A stretch of 12,800 nt of DNA, from positions 1-12,800 of the forward strand of contig JBEKAL010000096.1 of NCBI GenBank assembly GCA_050015935.1. The letters run 5' to 3'. The position numbers and the translations under genes are program-made. Source of the stretch: Roseiarcus sp050015935 (lineage in GTDB: Bacteria > Pseudomonadota > Alphaproteobacteria > Rhizobiales > Beijerinckiaceae). The notes below the pieces were generated by a model that saw nothing but the letters and a program-made list of their open reading frames with translations, had not been told where the DNA came from and searched no databases. This document shows, piece by piece, positions 6,204 through 12,756 of the stretch; positions within the stretch are counted from its first letter, which is position 1; each line of letters opens with the position of its first letter.

Positions 6204-6820
6204 CCATCCGCTTCCACAAGGGCGATCTTCCCGACGGTCTCGATCTCGGCCGCGCCGTCGCCATCGACACCGAGACGCTCGGCCTCGAAGTCAGCCGCGA
6301 TCGGCTCTGCGTGGTGCAGCTTTCGCGCGGCGACGGAACCGCCGACATCGTCCAGATCGCGCCCGGACAGACGCGCGCGCCCAATCTCGAAAGGCTGCTC
6401 GCCGACGCCAGCGTCCTCAAACTCTTTCATTTCGGACGCTTCGACATGGCGATGCTCTGTCATGCCTTCGGCGTGATGCCGGCGCCGGTCTATTGCACCA
6501 AGATCGCCTCGAAGATCGCGCGCACCTACACCGATCGGCACGGCCTCAAAGACCTGACGCGCGAACTCATCGGGGTCGAGATCTCCAAGCAGCAGCAGTC
6601 GTCGGACTGGGGCGCCGAGGCGTTGAGCGAGGCGCAGTTCGCCTATGCGGCTTCGGACGTGCTCTATCTGCACGCGCTACGCGACAAACTCGACGCGATG
6701 CTCATACGCGAGGGCCGCGACGGGCTCGCGCGCGCGGCGTTCGCCTACCTTCCGGAGCGCGTGCGTCTCGATCTCGCGGGCTTCGCCGAGATGGATATTT
6801 TCGCGCACGCTTCGCCTTAA
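6200..6820 (+). CDS. RNase D-like 3'-5' exonuclease, single domain
   Basis: A 206-residue DEDDy-type exonuclease of the RNase D group. Exo I is Asp23 and Glu25 in AIDTETLGLE; Exo II is Asp82 in FHFGRFDMAM; Exo III is Tyr149 and Asp153 in YAASDVLYL. All metal-binding acids and the catalytic tyrosine are present, so it should trim RNA 3' ends in a metal-dependent way. At about 200 residues it lacks the HRDC domains of E. coli RNase D (about 375 residues); short, exonuclease-only versions are common in alphaproteobacteria. I chose the ATG at 6200 because GGGGAG lies nine bases upstream and the domain begins there; an in-frame ATG at 6173 would add nine poorly conserved residues. The TAA stop shares the bases TTAA with the stop of the convergent thioesterase gene, leaving no room for a terminator between them. 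Confidence 0.88.
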   Translation: MTIRFHKGDLPDGLDLGRAVAIDTETLGLEVSRDRLCVVQLSRGDGTADIVQIAPGQTRAPNLERLLADASVLKLFHFGRFDMAMLCHAFGVMPAPVYCTKIASKIARTYTDRHGLKDLTRELIGVEISKQQQSSDWGAEALSEAQFAYAASDVLYLHALRDKLDAMLIREGRDGLARAAFAYLPERVRLDLAGFAEMDIFAHASP

Positions 6821-7217
6821 GGCGTCGGCGGCGCGGGGCGCGGCCGACCGTTCTCGTCGATGGCGACGAAGGTGAAATAGGCGTCGGTGATCTTCTCGCG
6901 CACATGCGAGGTGAAGCGTCGCGCCCAGGCCTCGATATGGATTTTCATCGAGGCGCGTCCGACGCGATCGATGCTCGTATAGACGCACAGCGCGTCGCCG
7001 ACCTTGACTTACGGATGAAGGTCATCGCCTCGACCGCGATCGTGACCACGCGCCCGCGCGCGCGTTCGACCGCGGCGATGCCGCCCGCCTGATCCATCTG
7101 GCTGAGCGCCCAGCCGCCGAAAACGTCGCCGTTGGAGTTGGCACCGGATAGCATGGCGACGAGGCGAACGGTGAGTTCGCCGTGCGGCTGTTCGGGGGAG
7201 GCTTCTACGGCTGACAT
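6817..7217 (-). pseudogene. Acyl-CoA thioesterase (YciA-type hotdog), frameshifted
   Basis: Hotdog-fold thioesterases of the YciA group hydrolyse acyl-CoA to free acid and CoA. The first frame reads 69-70 residues with all the expected blocks: GELTVRLVAM, then NSNGDVFGGWALSQMDQAGG (catalytic Asp31) and GRVVTIAVEAMTFIR. The frame then leaves the family, while the next frame continues exactly where the family should, with VKVGDALCVYTSIDRVGRAS, IEAWARRF, then ITDAYFTFVAIDENGRPRP and a TAA. The break is at 7009-7010, between CGT (Arg) and GTC (Val), where one base is missing. The span is 401 bases, one short of the 402 needed for 133 codons plus stop. An in-frame ATG at 7235 is an alternative start. 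All other residues look well kept, so this is either a very recent mutation or a sequencing error; if the latter, the gene is intact. Confidence 0.85.
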
Positions 7218-7279
7218 GGATGCGCCGCGCTTCATGGGGGAGGGCGCGAACGAATGTGAAGGGGATCAGCGCCGGAGGC

Positions 7280-7297
7280 AAGCGCCTCGCGGCGCTT
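7280..7297 (-). terminator. Hairpin just past the prmC stop
   Basis: AAGCGCC and GGCGCTT form a perfect 7-bp stem closing a GCGA tetraloop on the minus strand, beginning three bases after the prmC stop codon. No T-run follows. It may end or protect the secA-prmC transcript, with read-through into the thioesterase gene possible. Confidence 0.4.
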
Positions 7298-7299
7298 CG

Positions 7300-8196
7300 T
7301 CACTCGCTCAACCGGCCGACGACGACGCGCGCGATCCCGGCGAGATCGGGGAAGGTCGCGAGGTCGGCGAGCCCGGCCTCGGCGGCGATCGTCTTGACGG
7401 CCTCCGCCTGGCCTTGCCCGACTTCGAAGAAGAACCATCCGTCAGCGGGCGCAAGGAGCCGCGCGATCGCCGGCGCCAGCGCGCGATAGGCGTCGAGCCC
7501 ATCGGCGCCGCCGTCGAGCGCGAGGCGCGGATCATGGTCGCGCACCTCGCGCGCGAGTTCGGCGATCTCGTCGCGCCGAACATAGGGCGGGTTGGAGACG
7601 ATCAGGTCGAACCGCCCGTCGAGGCCAGCGCCCCAGTCGCCGACGCGGATTTCGGCCCTCGCGCCCAAACCCAGTCGATCGAGATTGCCGCGCGCGACCG
7701 CCGCCGCGCGTTCGCAGATGTCGACGCCGAGCCCGCGCGCGGCGGGAAATTCGCTCAAGAGCGCGGCGAGCAGGGCGCCCGAGCCGACGCCGAGATCGAG
7801 AATGCCGAGGGCCTCGCCGCGCCGCGCGGCGAATTTCGCCAGCGCGGCCTCGACGATCGTCTCCGTCTCGGAGCGTGGGTCGAGCACGTCGGGCGAAATC
7901 GCGAGGCGAAGACTCCAGAACTCGCGCCGGCCGAGGATGCGCGAAAGCGGTTCGCCCGCGGCGCGCCGCGCGGCGAATTCGCTTACGCGCCGCGCCGAGA
8001 CGCCGAGCGCCGCCTGCGGCGCGCCGATGAGGTCGCTCGCCCTGAGAGCGCCGGCGGCGGCGAGCAGCAGCCGCGCTTCGCGCGCGGGTTCGTCGACAAT
8101 GTCTCGCATCGCGCGCGTCAGGGTCTTCAGCGCCTCGGCGCGCGTCGTCTGCGCATGAAGCGCGCGGCGCAGCGTCAGGCGAACTGACCGTGGCAA
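7300..8196 (-). CDS. prmC: Release factor glutamine N5-methyltransferase PrmC
   Basis: This SAM-dependent enzyme methylates the glutamine of the GGQ motif in release factors RF1 and RF2, which speeds peptide release. Numbered from the TTG at 8196 (298 residues), the family features are: REFWSL (91-96), the SETET segment (109-113) in place of the usual RPDTE, SAM motif I DLGVGSG (134-140), VDI with Asp159 contacting the SAM ribose, and the substrate-glutamine-binding NPPY (202-205). The start is uncertain. The only in-frame ATG near the family's N-terminus (8109) leaves just seven residues before the conserved REARLLL helix, about 25 fewer than usual. A TTG at 8196 or a CTG at 8178, the latter overlapping the secA TGA, restores normal length. 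Either overlaps the end of secA (22 or 4 bases), implying coupling. prmC usually follows prfA; that gene is not in this window. Confidence 0.88.
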   Translation of the reverse strand: MPRSVRLTLRRALHAQTTRAEALKTLTRAMRDIVDEPAREARLLLAAAGALRASDLIGAPQAALGVSARRVSEFAARRAAGEPLSRILGRREFWSLRLAISPDVLDPRSETETIVEAALAKFAARRGEALGILDLGVGSGALLAALLSEFPAARGLGVDICERAAAVARGNLDRLGLGARAEIRVGDWGAGLDGRFDLIVSNPPYVRRDEIAELAREVRDHDPRLALDGGADGLDAYRALAPAIARLLAPADGWFFFEVGQGQAEAVKTIAAEAGLADLATFPDLAGIARVVVGRLSE

Positions 8197-10991
8197 TGCT
8201 TGAACTTCTTGCCCGAGCCGCAGGGACACGGCTCGTTGCGGCCGATCTTGCCCCAGGTCGCGGGATTGCCGGGATCGCGCTCGGCGATTCTGCCGAGCGC
8301 CGGCGCCGCCGCGACGGCGCCGGCGGAAAAGGCGCCGACGTCGACTGGTTCGGGGATTTCGCCGAACGGCGCCTCGTTCTCGCCGGTCTGCGGATCGGCA
8401 TGCTGGAACTGCATCGGCGGGGGCGGCGGCTCGGGCGCCTGGAAACGCACTTCCACGCGCGTCATCTGCGCGATCACCGCCTCGTGCCATTGCGCGATCA
8501 GGATGCGGAAAAGGTCGAACGCCTCGGACTTGTATTCGTTGAGCGGATCGCGCTGGCCGAAGCCGCGCCAACCGATGACCTGGCGCAGGTGGTCGAGCGT
8601 GACCAGATGCTCGCGCCAGAGATGGTCGAGGGCTTGCAGGATGACCTGCTTTTCGACATAGCGCATCGCCTCGGGGGTGTTGCGCTCGACGCGCTCGGCA
8701 TAGTCCTCCTCGGCGGCCTTGTGCAGGCGCTCGGCCATTTCCTCGTCGGCGATGCCCTCTTCCTTCGCCCAGACTTCGACGGGCAGATCGAGATTGAGCT
8801 TGCTCGCGACCTCCTGCTTCAGGCCGACCACGTCCCAGGCCTCGGGATAGGCGTCGGCCGGAATGTGCCTGGCGACGAGATCGTCGATAACGCCCGCGCG
8901 CATATCGGCGATCGTCGCCTCGAGAGACTCCTGCGCCATCATCTGGCGCCGATCCTCGAAGATGACCTTGCGCTGGTCGTTCATCACGTTGTCGAACTTG
9001 AGAACGTTCTTGCGCATGTCGAAGTTGCGCGCTTCGACCTTCTGCTGAGCCTTCTCCAGCGCCTTGTTGATCCAGGGATGGACGATCGCCTCGTCTTCCT
9101 TGAGCCCAAGGCGCTTGAGCATCGCGTCCATGCGCTCGGAGCCGAAAATGCGCATGAGATCGTCTTGCAGCGACAGGAAGAACTTGGAGCGGCCGGGATC
9201 GCCCTGGCGTCCCGAGCGGCCGCGCAGCTGGTTGTCGATGCGTCGGCTCTCGTGACGCTCGGTGCCGATGATATAGAGCCCGCCGGCCTCGATCGCCTTC
9301 TGCTTGAAGACGGCGACCTCGGCGCGGACGGCGGTTTCCGTGGCGTCGCGCTCCTCTTGCGAAGACGCCGGGTCGAGTTCCTGCTTGACGCGCATCTCGA
9401 CGTTGCCGCCGAGCTGGATGTCGGTGCCGCGGCCGGCCATGTTGGTGGAGATGGTGATGGCGCCGGGGACGCCGGCTTGCGCGACGATGAACGCCTCCTG
9501 CTCATGGAAGCGCGCGTTGAGGATGGCGAAATTCTTCGACGGCTTGCCGGCGCGCGCGGCCGCATAGAGCGCGCTCATTGCGCGAGGCTCGGTGAAGTCG
9601 ATCTTCTTGTAGCCGCGGCGCTCCATCACTTCGCCCAAATGCTCCGACTTCTCGATCGAGGTCGTGCCGACCAGCATCGGCTGCATCTTGGCGTTCGCTT
9701 GCTCGATCTCGCGCACCACCGCGCGCAGCTTCTCTTCGCCGGTGCGATAGACCTCGTCGTCCTCGTCGAGGCGGCAGACGGGCATATGCGTCGGGATTTC
9801 GACGACGATCAGCTTATAGATCTCGGCGAATTCGTCGGCCTCGGTCACCGCCGTGCCGGTCATGCCCGCCAGCTTCTTGTAGAGGCGGAAATAGTTCTGG
9901 AACGTGATCGAAGCGAGGGTGACGTTCTCCGGCTGGACCGTGACGCCTTCCTTGGCCTCGAGCGCCTGGTGCTGGCCTTCCGAATAGCGCCGGCCGGGCA
10001 TCATGCGGCCGGTGAATTCGTCGACGATGACGACCTCGTTGTTGCGCACGATATAGTCCTTGTCGAGCTGGAACAGCTTGTGCGCGCGCAAGGCCTGATT
10101 GACGTGGTGGACGAGGGTCGCATTGGCGGCCTCGTAGAGGAATCCCTCCTTCAACAACCCGGCCGCGCGCAACAGCGCTTCGACGTGCTCGTTGCCGGCC
10201 TCGGTCAGATTGACCGTGCGCTGCTTCTCGTCGATCTCGTAATCCTCGCGCTTCAATTGCGGGATCAGGGCGTTGACGCCGACGTAGAGGCCCGAGCGGT
10301 CGTCGGAGGGGCCGGAGATGATCAGCGGCGTGCGCGCCTCGTCGACGAGAATCGAATCGACTTCGTCGACGATGGCGAAGCTGTGCCCGCGTTGGACCAT
10401 CTGCGCCATGTCGTACTTCATGTTGTCGCGCAGATAGTCGAAACCGAATTCGTTGTTGGTGCCGTAGGTTATGTCGGCGGCATAGGCCTGCCGGCGCTCG
10501 TCGTCCTCGATGCCGTGCACGATCACGCCAACGCTCATGCCGAGGAACTTGTAGATCTCGCCCATCCATTCGGAGTCGCGGCGGGCGAGATAGTCGTTGA
10601 CGGTGACGATGTGCACGCCCTGGCCGGCGAGCGCATTGAGATAGACGGCCAAAGTGGCGACGAGCGTCTTGCCTTCGCCGGTGCGCATTTCGGCGATCGC
10701 GCCCTCGTGCAGCACCATCCCGCCGATGAGCTGGACGTCGAAGTGGCGCTGCTTGAGCGTGCGTTTGGCCGCCTCGCGCACCGTCGCGAACGCCGGAGCG
10801 ATGAGATCGTCGAGGCTCGCGCCGGCGGCCAGCGCCGCGCGGAATTCCTCGGTCTTGCCGCGCAATTGTTCGTCGTTCAGCGCCTCGAATTCCGGCTCCA
10901 GGGCGTTGATGGCGGCGACCTGCGGCCGATAGCCCTTCAGACGCCGATCGTTCGCGGAGCCGAACAACTTCTTCAAATAAGAGTCGAGCAT
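8175..10991 (-). CDS. secA: Preprotein translocase ATPase SecA
   Basis: The motor ATPase of the Sec pathway pushes unfolded preproteins through SecYEG at the inner membrane. The protein is 938 residues, slightly longer than E. coli SecA (901) as is usual in this class. Visible features are the N-terminal KLFGSANDRRLKGY (8-21), Walker A TGEGKT (104-109), VNDYLARRDSEWMG (131-144), Walker B DEVDSILVDEARTPL (209-223), NMAGRGTDIQLGG of the second nucleotide-binding fold, and GRSGRQGDPG. At the C-terminus the zinc-binding tail carries Cys922, Cys924, Cys933 and His934, used for SecB and ribosome contact. The start is set by GGAAAGG six bases before the ATG and by the conserved N-terminus; the frame stays open 56 codons further upstream, but that part is unlike SecA. 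Downstream it overlaps prmC. A promoter-like sequence about 230 bp upstream implies a long leader. Confidence 0.97.
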   Translation of the reverse strand: MLDSYLKKLFGSANDRRLKGYRPQVAAINALEPEFEALNDEQLRGKTEEFRAALAAGASLDDLIAPAFATVREAAKRTLKQRHFDVQLIGGMVLHEGAIAEMRTGEGKTLVATLAVYLNALAGQGVHIVTVNDYLARRDSEWMGEIYKFLGMSVGVIVHGIEDDERRQAYAADITYGTNNEFGFDYLRDNMKYDMAQMVQRGHSFAIVDEVDSILVDEARTPLIISGPSDDRSGLYVGVNALIPQLKREDYEIDEKQRTVNLTEAGNEHVEALLRAAGLLKEGFLYEAANATLVHHVNQALRAHKLFQLDKDYIVRNNEVVIVDEFTGRMMPGRRYSEGQHQALEAKEGVTVQPENVTLASITFQNYFRLYKKLAGMTGTAVTEADEFAEIYKLIVVEIPTHMPVCRLDEDDEVYRTGEEKLRAVVREIEQANAKMQPMLVGTTSIEKSEHLGEVMERRGYKKIDFTEPRAMSALYAAARAGKPSKNFAILNARFHEQEAFIVAQAGVPGAITISTNMAGRGTDIQLGGNVEMRVKQELDPASSQEERDATETAVRAEVAVFKQKAIEAGGLYIIGTERHESRRIDNQLRGRSGRQGDPGRSKFFLSLQDDLMRIFGSERMDAMLKRLGLKEDEAIVHPWINKALEKAQQKVEARNFDMRKNVLKFDNVMNDQRKVIFEDRRQMMAQESLEATIADMRAGVIDDLVARHIPADAYPEAWDVVGLKQEVASKLNLDLPVEVWAKEEGIADEEMAERLHKAAEEDYAERVERNTPEAMRYVEKQVILQALDHLWREHLVTLDHLRQVIGWRGFGQRDPLNEYKSEAFDLFRILIAQWHEAVIAQMTRVEVRFQAPEPPPPPMQFQHADPQTGENEAPFGEIPEPVDVGAFSAGAVAAAPALGRIAERDPGNPATWGKIGRNEPCPCGSGKKFKHCHGQFA

Positions 10992-11047
10992 TTGCGACCT
11001 TTCCGACCCCGCGACGACTTCGCCGATCCCCTTGACTGACAAGCGTC

Positions 11048-11076
11048 CCGGCGGCGCCTTTTCGAGGCGACGCCGG
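11048..11076 (-). other. Strong hairpin in the secA leader
   Basis: On the minus strand CCGGCG, a mismatch, and CGCCT pair with AGGCG, the opposing mismatch base, and CGCCGG around a five-base loop: 11 bp in all, nearly all G-C. It would form in the 5' untranslated region, about 57 bases before the secA start codon and clear of the ribosome binding site. Possible roles are mRNA stabilisation or attenuation; it has no T-run and is not a typical terminator. Confidence 0.5.
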
Positions 11077-11139
11077 CCGCACGTTCCACGCGCATCCGCG
11101 CTCGGGCGCCGAACTCCTTGCGGAATGCCGCCCGACATA

Positions 11140-11214
11140 TCAGGCGATGACGACGACAAAAGCGCGAAAAAATGACGGCAATTGCGTCCTTTTCCGCGCC
11201 GCGGGAGAGATCAC
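11140..11214 (-). CDS. Candidate 24-residue ORF in the secA leader
   Basis: A GTG at 11214-11212 opens a 24-residue frame (from MISPAARKR through SFFRAFVVVIA) with a basic start and a hydrophobic end, ending in TGA at 11142-11140, about 150 bases before secA. It has no Shine-Dalgarno sequence, and the GTG lies almost at the predicted transcription start, so it would need leaderless translation. The charge pattern is loosely signal-like, but the peptide is too short to be a SecM analogue and shows no known arrest motif. Probably chance; listed because of its place before secA. Confidence 0.15.
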   Translation of the reverse strand: MISPAARKRTQLPSFFRAFVVVIA

Positions 11215-11219
11215 GGGCT

Positions 11220-11248
11220 GAGATAGGCGCCGCCGCCGGCCTTGTCAA
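11220..11248 (-). promoter_or_regulatory. Probable secA promoter
   Basis: On the minus strand a perfect -35 hexamer TTGACA (11248-11243) is followed after exactly 17 bp by TATCTC (11225-11220), which matches the first three bases of the -10 consensus. Transcription would begin near 11213 and give a leader of about 220 bases before the secA ATG. Confidence 0.5.
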
Positions 11249-11305
11249 TGACGAGGCTGGTCTCGGCGCGCGGCGCGCGAACTCGGGACCTAGCCGTCGG
11301 GAATA

Positions 11306-11334
11306 TTGAAATTCCGGAATTTCGTGCATAGACT
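11306..11334 (+). promoter_or_regulatory. Probable cfa promoter with a palindromic operator in its spacer
   Basis: TTGAAA (11306-11311, five of six -35 bases) is followed after 17 bp by TAGACT (11329-11334, four of six -10 bases). The spacer and the end of the -35 are occupied by the perfect 16-bp palindrome GAAATTCCGGAATTTC (11308-11323). A repressor bound there would block RNA polymerase. Transcription would start near 11341, about 57 bases before the cfa ATG. The identity of any regulator is unknown. Confidence 0.5.
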
Positions 11335-11397
11335 TCGATCAGTGTTCGGTGGCCTGTTGGGCCTTTGGCGCCCAGGCTGTTCCGCCGGGAGCGTCGC

Positions 11398-12651
11398 ATG
11401 ACTCAGTTCTTTGCCTTTTTCCTGAACAAATTGATCCGCCATGGCCATCTCGAGGTCGAAACCTACGATGGCGTCGTGCGGGTTTTCGGCGACCGGACCG
11501 GGCCGCGGCTCGCCGTCCGGATCGCCGACCGCGCCGCCGAGCGCGAGTTGACGCTCAATCCCGAGCTGGCGCTCGGGGAGCTCTACATGGACGGCCGCCT
11601 CGAACTGACGCGCGGCGACCTTTACGACCTTCTCGCGCTCGGCGCGAGCAACCTCGGGTCTTACGCCGGGCTGACTTGGATCGCGATGCTGAACGAAGCG
11701 CGCGTCGCGTTGCGCCGCTTCCATCAACGCAACGATCGCGCGCGCGCCCGGAGCAACGTCGCCCGGCACTACGATCACGACCGACGGCTCTACGGCCTCT
11801 TCCTCGACGCCGATTTGCAATATTCCTGCGCCTATTTCGAGCGCGAGGGCCAGACGCTGGAAGAGGCTCAACTGGCCAAGAAGCGGCATCTGGCCGCCAA
11901 GCTGCTCGTCGAGGAGGGGCGTTCGGTGCTCGACATCGGTTGCGGCTTCGGCGGCATGGCTCTCTATCTCGCGCAAATCGCCGGCGCGCGCGCCACCGGC
12001 GTGACCTTGTCGCAAGAGCAATTCGCGATCGCTTCGCGGCGCGCGGCGGAGTCCGGCCTCGCCGAGCGCGTCGCCTTTCGCTTGCAGGACTACCGCGACG
12101 TCGAGGAACAATTCGATCGCATCGTCTCCGTCGGCATGTTCGAACATGTCGGCGTCGCCGCCTACGACGAGCATTTCGCTAAAGTCCGCCGCCTGCTGAA
12201 GGACGACGGGGTGATGCTGCTGCACGCGATCGGGCGCAGCGACAAGCCGGGCGCGAACAATCCCTGGATCGAAAAATATATCTTCCCGGGCGGCTACATC
12301 CCGAGCCTGTCCGAAGTGATGGCGGCGATCGAGAGATCCGGCCTCTACGTCACGGACATGGAAATTCTGCGACTGCATTACGCCGACACGCTGAAGGCTT
12401 GGCGCGAGCGCTTTCGCGCTCGCCGCGAGGAGGCCAAGGCTCTCTACGACGAGCGCTTCTGCCGGATGTGGGAATTCTATCTGGCGGGCGCGGAAACCTC
12501 GTTCCGGATCAACGGCAACATGGTGTTCCAGATCCAGCTTGCCAAACGGCAGGACGTCGTGCCGCGCACCCGCGATTACGTCGCCGAGCGGGAGGCGCAA
12601 TTGCGCGAGCGTGAGGCTGCACAATCCGGGTTCTGGCGCGCGGCGAGTTGA
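11398..12651 (+). CDS. cfa: Cyclopropane-fatty-acyl-phospholipid synthase
   Basis: This 417-residue SAM-dependent enzyme adds a methylene group across cis double bonds of membrane phospholipid acyl chains, often in stationary phase or under acid and osmotic stress. An N-terminal lipid-binding region (about 1-120, with ELYMDGRLEL at 61-70) is followed by a methyltransferase domain holding the SAM motif VLDIGCGFGG (177-186) and SVGMFEHVG (244-252). Residues at the places of the E. coli active site are visible: Cys144 in YSCAYF, Glu249 in FEHVG, His276 in LLHAIG and Tyr327 in LRLHYADTL. The ATG at 11398 has GGGAG about six bases upstream; an in-frame start at 11365 would lack this and add non-family residues. 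It is somewhat longer than the E. coli enzyme (382), in the usual range for this class. Some relatives of CFA synthase methylate differently, so the exact product is inferred. Confidence 0.92.
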   Translation: MTQFFAFFLNKLIRHGHLEVETYDGVVRVFGDRTGPRLAVRIADRAAERELTLNPELALGELYMDGRLELTRGDLYDLLALGASNLGSYAGLTWIAMLNEARVALRRFHQRNDRARARSNVARHYDHDRRLYGLFLDADLQYSCAYFEREGQTLEEAQLAKKRHLAAKLLVEEGRSVLDIGCGFGGMALYLAQIAGARATGVTLSQEQFAIASRRAAESGLAERVAFRLQDYRDVEEQFDRIVSVGMFEHVGVAAYDEHFAKVRRLLKDDGVMLLHAIGRSDKPGANNPWIEKYIFPGGYIPSLSEVMAAIERSGLYVTDMEILRLHYADTLKAWRERFRARREEAKALYDERFCRMWEFYLAGAETSFRINGNMVFQIQLAKRQDVVPRTRDYVAEREAQLREREAAQSGFWRAAS

Positions 12652-12666
12652 GGCGGGGCCTTCCCC

Positions 12667-12688
12667 CTCTCCCCGCGGGCGGGGAGAG
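12667..12688. repeat. GC-rich palindrome past the cfa stop
   Basis: CTCTCCCCGC (12667-12676) and GCGGGGAGAG (12679-12688) form a perfect 10-bp inverted repeat with a two-base centre, 16 bp past the cfa stop codon. Similar CTCTCCCCGC palindromes are, as I recall, widespread between genes in many GC-rich proteobacteria. It could serve as the 3' end of cfa mRNA, although no T-run follows. Confidence 0.5.
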
Positions 12689-12752
12689 ATCCTATGCGGC
12701 GACGGGCGCTTCGACTCCTATAGTCGAAGCGTCCAAACCCGAACATAGGATC
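12688..12752 (+). promoter_or_regulatory. Nested stem-loop covering the next ribosome binding site
   Basis: An outer 9-bp stem GATCCTATG (12688-12696) with CATAGGATC (12744-12752) encloses an inner perfect 10-bp stem CGCTTCGACT (12707-12716) with AGTCGAAGCG (12722-12731), extendable to 13 bp (12704-12734), with a five-base loop. The right outer arm contains AGGA (12747-12750), the Shine-Dalgarno sequence for the ATG at 12757. If the outer stem forms in RNA it would hide that site. It may instead be a mobile palindromic repeat placed there by chance. Confidence 0.5.
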
Positions 12753-12756
12753 GACC

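Larger units (their letters stand above)
10992..11397. other. Divergent control region between secA and cfa
   Basis: No conserved gene is seen in these 406 bp. It carries a promoter-like pair facing secA (11220-11248, minus), a promoter-like pair facing cfa (11306-11334, plus) with a perfect 16-bp palindrome in its spacer, a strong hairpin at 11048-11076, and a candidate 24-residue ORF at 11140-11214 on the minus strand. In some relatives a peptidyl-prolyl isomerase gene is divergent from secA, from memory; here it is cfa. Confidence 0.6.

Noticed and set aside
8197..8571. N-terminal extension of PrmC deep into secA
   Set aside because: The extra residues are the out-of-frame reading of the SecA C-terminus and have no PrmC similarity.
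8190..11039. A 949-codon open frame on the plus strand opposite secA
   Set aside because: Its translation has no recognisable domain and is an artefact of GC-rich codon use opposite a clear, full-length secA.
10973..11092. A very basic 40-codon ORF starting at an ATG at 11092 and overlapping the secA start
   Set aside because: It has no ribosome binding site and its composition (runs of Arg and Lys) is that of random GC-rich sequence.
10992..11159. N-terminal extension of SecA by 56 residues from an in-frame TTG
   Set aside because: The extension is unlike SecA, whereas the ATG at 10991 has a good ribosome binding site and begins the conserved N-terminus.
11290..12624. A 444-codon open frame on the minus strand opposite cfa
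   Set aside because: It is the complement of a full-length CFA synthase with complete motifs; the antisense product matches nothing I know.
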